64,000 nucleotides of DNA, from positions 620,001 to 684,000 of the forward strand of contig CAWIGP010000002.1 of assembly GCA_963835735.1 (NCBI GenBank), read 5' to 3'. Of this stretch, positions 58,639 through 64,000 are shown in pieces. Source of the stretch: DASQMT01 sp963835735. Lineage in GTDB: Bacteria; Actinomycetota; Thermoleophilia; Solirubrobacterales; Solirubrobacteraceae. A model generated the notes under the pieces. The model was given only the letters and a program-made list of their open reading frames with translations, did not search any database and was not told where the DNA came from. Position 1 is the stretch's first letter; each line of letters starts with the position of its first letter. The position numbers were made by a program, and so were the translations under genes.

Positions 58639-59469
58639 ATGCACGTGCTGGTGGCCGGCGCCCACGGGCGGCTCGGAAGTCGCGTTGTCGCTCTCCTTCT
58701 CTCGCGCGGCCACGTCGTGCGCGCGCTCGTCCGCACCGAGAGCCAGGCGGCGGCGCTGCGCGACGTCGGTGCCGAGGCGGTCGTGGCCGACCTGCGCGGC
58801 GACGTCGAGTGGACCGCTGAGAGCTGCGACGCCACGGTGTTCGCCGCCGGGGCGCGCCACCGCGCCGAGCTCGGCGCGATTGACGCCGGCGGCGCGGCCA
58901 AGCTCGCCGAGGCGGCCGACCGCTATGAGCACGAGCGGTTCGTGCTCGCGAGCGCGATCGGGGCCGGCCGGCCCGACCGGCGCAGCGGCGGCGTGCGCGA
59001 GTTTCTCGAGGCCAAGCACTACGCCGAGCGCCGCGCGACGGCGCTCGAGCTGCCGTGGACGATCCTGCGCTTCGGGCGGCTGACCGAGAACAGCGGCACC
59101 GGCCGCATCGACACCGCCCCGAATGCCGGCACGCGCCTGACCGTGAGCCGCGACGACGCCGCGCTGACGATCGCCGAGGCGCTCAGGCCGCCCAACCTGG
59201 TGCGCCGGATCGTGCACGTCGTCGACGGCGACCGCGCGGTCAGGGAGGCGCTCGGCCTGATCGAGCCGCGACCGCTGCCGGCGCCGCAGCAGCCTCCGAC
59301 CGGAGAATCGGTGCCGCTCGGCTACGCCCAGGCGGACAACCCGCGGGACGCGCTCGACATGATCAAGCCGGACGCGTCACCGCTCGACGCCGACGTCGAC
59401 TGGGAGGGCGACGGGCCCGTCCCCCCGGAGCCGGTCGGAAACGAGGACCCGGCGCCGGGGATCCCGTAG
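58639..59469 (+). CDS. NAD(P)-binding oxidoreductase, SDR/NmrA-like
   Basis: 276 residues from ATG 58639 (ATG 58627 is also in frame). The Rossmann start VLVAGAHGRLGSRVVALLLSRG has the GxxGxxG pattern of atypical SDR proteins. FVLASAIGAG and AKHYAERRATALELPWTILRFGRL replace the usual catalytic YxxxK with HYAER. The last 60 residues are Pro-rich and disordered. Substrate unknown. Confidence 0.85.
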   Translation: MHVLVAGAHGRLGSRVVALLLSRGHVVRALVRTESQAAALRDVGAEAVVADLRGDVEWTAESCDATVFAAGARHRAELGAIDAGGAAKLAEAADRYEHERFVLASAIGAGRPDRRSGGVREFLEAKHYAERRATALELPWTILRFGRLTENSGTGRIDTAPNAGTRLTVSRDDAALTIAEALRPPNLVRRIVHVVDGDRAVREALGLIEPRPLPAPQQPPTGESVPLGYAQADNPRDALDMIKPDASPLDADVDWEGDGPVPPEPVGNEDPAPGIP

Positions 59470-59538
59470 GAGGGTTTGGACCCTCCCTGATCGCGCGCCT
59501 GCGCGGACCGGCGCCCACCCAGACCGGCGCCGCGCCGC

Positions 59539-59871
59539 TCAGGCGTCCCCGAGCACGTGCTCCAGGCCGGCGTCGGTGAGCACGCGGCCGACCGCAGCGT
59601 TCGCGTTCGCGACCTCCAGCGTCGCGCCGCTCTCGCTCGCGCGGCGGCGCGCGCGCAGCAGCGCACGGATGCCGGTGGAGTCGACGAACGAGAGCTCGGC
59701 CAGGTCGATCACGCAGCGATCGGCCATCACGAACGCGGACGCGACCAGGGCCTCGAAGTGCGCGACGCCGGCGATGTCGAGCTCGCCCGCGAGCGTCAGC
59801 CAGGCAACGTCCCCGCGATACGTCAGTGCGACGCCGAAGCCGCCGTCGCCGGGCGCGTTTCCCCCGCTCAT
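59539..59871 (-). CDS. STAS-domain anti-sigma factor antagonist
   Basis: 110 residues from ATG 59871. The STAS fold is clear: VAWLTLAGELDIAGVAHFEAL, CVIDLAELSFVDSTGIRALLRARRRA with the Ser of DSTG as phosphorylation site, and LEVANANAAVGRVL. It would bind a serine-kinase anti-sigma factor. No partner kinase is adjacent. Divergent from the GAF regulator. Confidence 0.88.
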   Translation of the reverse strand: MSGGNAPGDGGFGVALTYRGDVAWLTLAGELDIAGVAHFEALVASAFVMADRCVIDLAELSFVDSTGIRALLRARRRASESGATLEVANANAAVGRVLTDAGLEHVLGDA

Positions 59872-60038
59872 CCCCACATCCTGGAGGCTAAGCCCTCGCG
59901 GCTCACGAGCCGCACGACCCATTTCAGGCCGTGCCCGCCCAGCGCGGATCCTTCCCCCAGAACGCGGCGCATTGTGCCTGCAACGCCCCGTCGGTAATGT
60001 GGAACGGCAAGCGAGAGGAGAGGCTGGAGCCGAACCGG

Positions 60039-61579
60039 ATGAGCGCGAACGCGTGGCTGGCCATCGATGTCGCGACATCCCCGACGCTGCGAGCCCGGGA
60101 GCTGCGCTCCGCCTGGGAGCGCTACGTCGGAGAGCTTGTCCGCACCGGACATGGCGAGGACGAGGATCCCGCGCTGCTGCGTGCTCCGATCGCCGATTCG
60201 TGGCAGCGCTCGTTCGCGGCCGGCGTCGATCCCAACGGCGGCCGCCTCGCCCCGGTGATCACCGACGAGGAAGACACCCATGAGCGCTTCGCCGAGCATC
60301 CGCTCGGCCGCAACCTGCCGCTGATCCGCGAGTGCCTGGCCGCCACCGCGGAGGAGGCCGGCTACCTGATCGTCGTATCCGACGCCGACGGCGTGCTGCT
60401 CAGCATCGAGGGCAGCTCGGCGATCCGCCGGCGCGCGGCCGAGATGATGAACTTCGCCGAGGGCACGCTGTGGAGCGAGACGGGCGCGGGCACGAACGCG
60501 ATCGGCACCGCGGTCGCGGTCGACCACGCGGTCCAGGTGTTCGGTCCCGAGCACTTCAACGAGCCGGTCCAGGCCTGGGTCTGCTCGGCGGCGCCGATCC
60601 ACGACCCCGACACCGGCGCGCTGATCGGAGTCATCGACCTCACCGGCGACTTCCACACGGTCCATCCGGCCAGCCTCGGCGTGGCCACGGCGACGGCGCG
60701 CGCGGTCGAGGGCTCGCTGCGGCTCGCCATGTACGAGCGCGACGCGCGGCTGCGCGCGCGGTACGGCGACCGCATCGCGCTCGCGCCGGACAGCCGCGCG
60801 CTGGTCACCCCGTCGGGCCGGCCGCTCACGCAGCTCCCGCCCAGCTGGGGCGAGACCGACCGGCTGGTCGTCCCGCCCGGCGGCGGCGAGCTGGTGCTCG
60901 CCTCGGGCGCGCACGCGGTCGCGATGCCCGTCGGCCCCGCGCTCGACGCGTACGAGGTGCACGCGCGTCGCGCGCCGCCCGTCGCCGGCCGCGCGGCCGC
61001 TGATCAAGCTGACCGCTGCTCGGTCGCGATCGGGCGCTGCTGGAGATCGGCTCGGAGCGCACCGAGCTGCGCCCGCGGCTCGCCGAGATCCTCACGCTGC
61101 TGTGCGCGCACCCGCAGGGCCTGAGCGCCGAGGCGCTGTGCGCGGAGCTGCACGGCGACGGCGGCAGCGCGGCCGGCGTGCGCGTGGAGGTGTCGCGGCT
61201 GCGCAAGCTGCTCGGCCCCTGGATCGACGTCGAGCGCTACCGGCTGACGTGCGACGTCGAGACCGACGTCCGGCGGATCGAGGGCCTGCTCGCCGCCGGC
61301 GCCGTGCGCGAGGCGGCCGAGGCGTACACGGGCCCGCTCCTCCCCACTTCCGAGGCGCCCGGCGTCGTGCGCGAGCGCGAGCGCCTCGACACCTGGCTGC
61401 ACCACGCCGTGATGACGGCGGGCGACCCCGAGGCGCTGTGGGCCTGGGTGACGTCGCCGACCGGCACGGACGACGCCGGCGCGTGGAAGCGACTGCTCGC
61501 GCAACTCGACTTCCACGACCCTCGGCGCAGCCTCGCCGCGGCCAATCTCGCGGGCCTCCGCGCTGCTGCGCTGATGTAA
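60039..61579 (+). CDS. GAF-domain regulator with SARP-like winged-helix/BTAD output, frameshifted near 61000
   Basis: From ATG 60039 the first frame gives about 320 residues: an N-terminal helical part (RSAWERYVGELVRTG), a GAF domain (about 95-240: YLIVVSDADGVLLSIEGSS, FAEGTLWSETGAGTNAIGTA, APIHDPDTGALIGVIDLTG) and a linker. Around 60985-61030 the frame breaks. It resumes as ALLEIGSERTELRPRLAEIL, EVSRLRKLLGPWIDVERY and the BTAD-like EAYTGPLLPTSEAPGVVRER. Total about 513 residues. The GAF part is AcoR-like, but the output is a SARP-type winged helix instead of Fis. It likely controls the IclR gene and monooxygenase downstream (inference). Confidence 0.8.
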
Positions 61580-61603
61580 CGCGCGAGTGGTGGACTTACA
61601 CGC

Positions 61604-62392
61604 GTGCACCAACGGGGGCTGAGCACCGCACGCTCCGCACTTGAAGTGACCTGGTTGCTCGCGCGCTCGCACGACGGCGTGCGCGCCGACGAGGTCGCCG
61701 CGCGGCTCGGCAAGAGCGTCTCGACCGCCTACAACGTGCTCGCCAGCCTGTGCGACGAGGCCGTCGCCGTGCGGCGGCCCGGCGGCCTCTACCAGATCTC
61801 GCCGGAGTTCCGCCGCGCCGTCGCCGGCGAGAGCGACCCGCACGACCTGACCGGAGTCGTCGAGGACCTGCTCGCCCGGACGCACAAGCGCGCGTATGCC
61901 GCCGTCGTGCGCGAGGGCGTCCTGCGGATCGTGAGCGAGCACGGCCTGCAGGGGATGCCGAAGCTGCCCGGCATGAACCCCGTGATCCGCGACAACGCGC
62001 ACGCGCTCGCGCTCGGCAAGGTCGTGCTCGCGCTGTCCCCGCCCGAGTCCGTCGAGCGCTACGTCGCCCAGGGCCTTCGCTACTTCACCCCGAACACCAT
62101 CACCGTCCCGGACGAGCTGCGCGAGGAGCTCAGGACGATCCGCCGGACCGGCATCGCCCTCGAGCGCGAGGAGTTCGACGGCGACTTCTGCTGCATCGCC
62201 GCCCCGATTCTCGACGACCAGCACCGGTTCGTCGGCGCGGCCGGCATCTCGATGTCGCGCCGCGCGTTCGACGAAGAGCGCGAGGCGCTCGAGGAGACGG
62301 TGCGCGACGTCGTGCAATTCCAGGCATCTGCGAATGCTCGCGCTGTTCTTGAACCCGATTACGATCGCCGCCTAGCGTCGCTGGCGCGGTAA
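61604..62392 (+). CDS. IclR-family transcriptional regulator
   Basis: 262 residues from GTG 61604, no ribosome site evident. Winged helix about residues 5-65 (SALEVTWLLARSHDGVRADEVAARLGKSVSTAYNVL), then the IclR effector domain (AYAAVVREGVLRIVSEHG, NPVIRDNAHALALGKVVLAL, FDGDFCCIAAPILDDQHRFVGAAGIS). It ends 22 bases before the monooxygenase start, so it is probably in the same message and regulates it. Confidence 0.9.
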   Translation: MHQRGLSTARSALEVTWLLARSHDGVRADEVAARLGKSVSTAYNVLASLCDEAVAVRRPGGLYQISPEFRRAVAGESDPHDLTGVVEDLLARTHKRAYAAVVREGVLRIVSEHGLQGMPKLPGMNPVIRDNAHALALGKVVLALSPPESVERYVAQGLRYFTPNTITVPDELREELRTIRRTGIALEREEFDGDFCCIAAPILDDQHRFVGAAGISMSRRAFDEEREALEETVRDVVQFQASANARAVLEPDYDRRLASLAR

Positions 62393-62400
62393 TCCACGAG

Positions 62401-62406
62401 AGGAGG
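62401..62406 (+). promoter_or_regulatory. Perfect ribosome binding site deciding a TTG start
   Basis: AGGAGG lies 8 bases before the TTG at 62415 and no ATG or GTG follows at a suitable distance. It fixes the TTG as the monooxygenase start. Confidence 0.75.
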
Positions 62407-62414
62407 TACAGGCT

Positions 62415-64000
62415 TTGAGCCGAGCCAGCATCACGAAGGCCCATCAGAAGATCCAGGAGCTCTCCTGGGAGCCCACCTTCGTCGAGCCGGTCGACAAGTA
62501 CCCGACCGACTACACGTTCGAAAAGGCGCCCAAGAAGGACCCGCTCAAGCAGGTCCTGCGCTCCTACTTCCCGATGGAGGAGGAGAAGGACAACCGCGTC
62601 TTCGGGGCGATGGACGGCGCGATCCGGGGCAACATGTTCCGCCAGGTCCAGCAGCGCTGGATGGAGTGGCAGAAGCTGTTCCTCAGCATCATCCCGTTCC
62701 CGGAGATCTCGGCGGCCCGCGCCATGCCGCTCGCGATCAACGCGGTTCCCAATCCTGAGATCCACAACGGGTTGGCGATCCAGATGATCGACGAGGTTCG
62801 CCACTCGACGATCCAGATGAACCTCAAGCGGCTGTACATGAACCACTACATCGATCCGGCCGGTTTCGACCTGACCGAGAAGGGGTTCGCGAACTGCTAC
62901 GCCGGCACGATCGGCCGGCAGTTCGGCGAGGGGTTCATCACCGGCGACGCGATCACCGCCGCCGACATCTACCTGACCATCGTGGCCGAGACGGCGTTCA
63001 CGAACGTCCTCTTCGTCGCGATGCCCGCGGAGGCGGCGGCCAACGGCGACTATCTGCTGCCGACGGTCTTCCACTCCGTGCAGTCCGACGAGAGCCGGCA
63101 TATCTCGAACGGCTACTCGATCATCCTCATGGCGCTCGCAGATGAGCGCAACCGGCAGTTGCTCGAGCGCGACCTCCGCTATGCGTGGTGGAACAACCAC
63201 GCCGTCGTGGACGCCGCGATCGGCACGTTCATCGAGTACGGCACCAAGGACCGCCGCAAGGACCGTGAGTCCTACGCGGAGGCCTGGCGGCGCTGGATCT
63301 ATGACGACTACTACCGGTCCTACCTCGTCCCGCTGGAGAAGTACGGCCTGGTGGTCCCCCACGACCTCGTCGAGGAAGCGTGGAACCGGATCATCAACAA
63401 GGGCTACATCCATGAGGTCGCGCAGTTCTTCGCGACCGGCTGGTTCGCCAACTACTGGCGGATCGACGCGATGGACGACGAGGACTTCGAGTGGTTCGAG
63501 TTCAAGTACCCGGGCTGGTACGACAAGTACGGCAAGTGGTGGGAGCGGTACGCCGAGTTCTCGAAGAAGAACGGCCACAAGCCGATCGCCTTCGAGGCCG
63601 GGGCCGAGTACGAGTACCCGCACCGCTGCTGGACCTGCATGGTCCCGTGCCTGATCCGTGAGGACACGGTGATGGACGAGGTCGACGGTCAGGTCCGCAC
63701 GTACTGCTCGGAGACATGCCACTGGACCGACAAGGTCGCCTTCCGGCCGGAGTACGAGGGCCGGCCGACCCCGAGCATGGGCCGCCTCGGCGGCAAGCGC
63801 GAGTGGGAGACCCTGCATCACGGCAAGGACCTCGTCGACATCATGCAGGACCCTCGGGTACGTCCGCGACGACGGGCACACGCTCATCCCGCAGCCGCAC
63901 CTGAACCTCGATCCGAAGGAGATGTGGACCCTCGACGAGTGTCGCGGGATCACGCTCAACAGCCCCAACGTGCTTCTCAATGAGATGACGCCCGAGGAGC
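62415..64000 (+). CDS. mimA: Soluble diiron monooxygenase hydroxylase large subunit, propane monooxygenase (PrmA/MimA) type, 3' end outside window
   Basis: TTG start at 62415, preferred because AGGAGG (62401-62406) sits 8 bases upstream. The diiron ligands are E97, E127, H130, E192, E226 and H229 (in PEISA, DEVRH, AET, DESRH). Their spacing is identical to E114, E144, H147, E209, E243, H246 of soluble methane monooxygenase MmoX. The sequence as a whole resembles PrmA/MimA of actinobacterial propane and acetone monooxygenases. Near 63850 an extra C (GGACCCTCGGG) shifts the frame; with one fewer base it reads DLGYVRDDGHTLIP onward to the window edge, where the gene is still open. A sequencing error is likely. 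The reductase, coupling protein and small subunit should follow. Confidence 0.92.

Noticed and set aside
62130..63980. 616-residue minus-strand frame opposite mimA
   Set aside because: Leu/Val/Arg-rich shadow; diiron ligand spacing fixes the coding strand.

Overview
The window looks like chromosomal DNA of a high-GC actinomycete, most likely class Thermoleophilia (Solirubrobacterales type). This is inferred from the very high GC, dense translationally coupled genes with GTG starts, a secreted protein with the LSYANV...LALGGTA signal typical of that class, an AbiEi/DUF559 gene, and a cytosolic high-affinity [NiFe]-hydrogenase locus. No rRNA, tRNA or CRISPR array was seen, and no stretch above about 300 bases lacks a gene or gene remnant.

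Layout. 1-4.4 kb: edge of a phage-tail-like or lysis region, with a SARP-type regulator (cut by the window), a DUF4157/HNH candidate toxin, a secreted repeat protein, and a damaged endolysin, small acidic protein and holin. 4.5-7.5 kb: ergothioneine genes egtB (broken) and egtD, then a LysR regulator. 7.5-23.9 kb, minus strand: a hydrogenase operon read right to left. It begins with a Crp/Fnr regulator and an extra small subunit, then hypC, hypC-like, hypD, hypE, small and large subunits, a NifU/zinc-ribbon protein, a DUF5947-DUF6084 fusion, an unknown protein, a maturation protease, hypA, hypB, a tandem-SIS protein, hypF and a nickel permease. Most junctions overlap by 1-4 bases. This set could make, mature and supply nickel to a hydrogenase that oxidises trace H2.

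24-34 kb: a lipid kinase, an unusual MFS-GT2-PAP2 fusion, a PAP2 phosphatase, hemerythrin, acyl-CoA synthetase, sulfotransferase, FemAB-like, DivIVA-like and lectin-like genes. 34-35.8 kb: a yihY membrane-protein gene split and decayed around an AbiEi/DUF559 gene. 35.8-43.4 kb: a PucR-type regulator and acyl-CoA synthetase facing a Liv-type ABC importer (F, G, H, M, binding protein) across a promoter with two copies of a GTTG-N11-CAAC box. A third, weaker box precedes the other acyl-CoA synthetase at 29.3 kb.

43.6-59.9 kb: mixed housekeeping and accessory genes: YeeE/YedE, SRPBCC, a Tes-like radical SAM enzyme with a methyltransferase, VOC and DUF2461 proteins, NAD kinase, a membrane PI-PLC-like protein, GST, an orphan binding protein facing a sensor kinase, an agmatinase-family enzyme, VapBC and STAS. 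60-64 kb: a GAF/SARP-like regulator, an IclR regulator and the hydroxylase large subunit of a soluble diiron monooxygenase of the propane (PrmA/MimA) type, running off the end. H2 oxidation and alkane oxidation so close together suggest a trace-gas-using aerobe (inference).

Caution: several conserved genes (egtB, holin, endolysin, livG, the GAF regulator, mimA) carry single-base frame breaks. Some are probably sequencing errors, so 'pseudogene' calls here are provisional.
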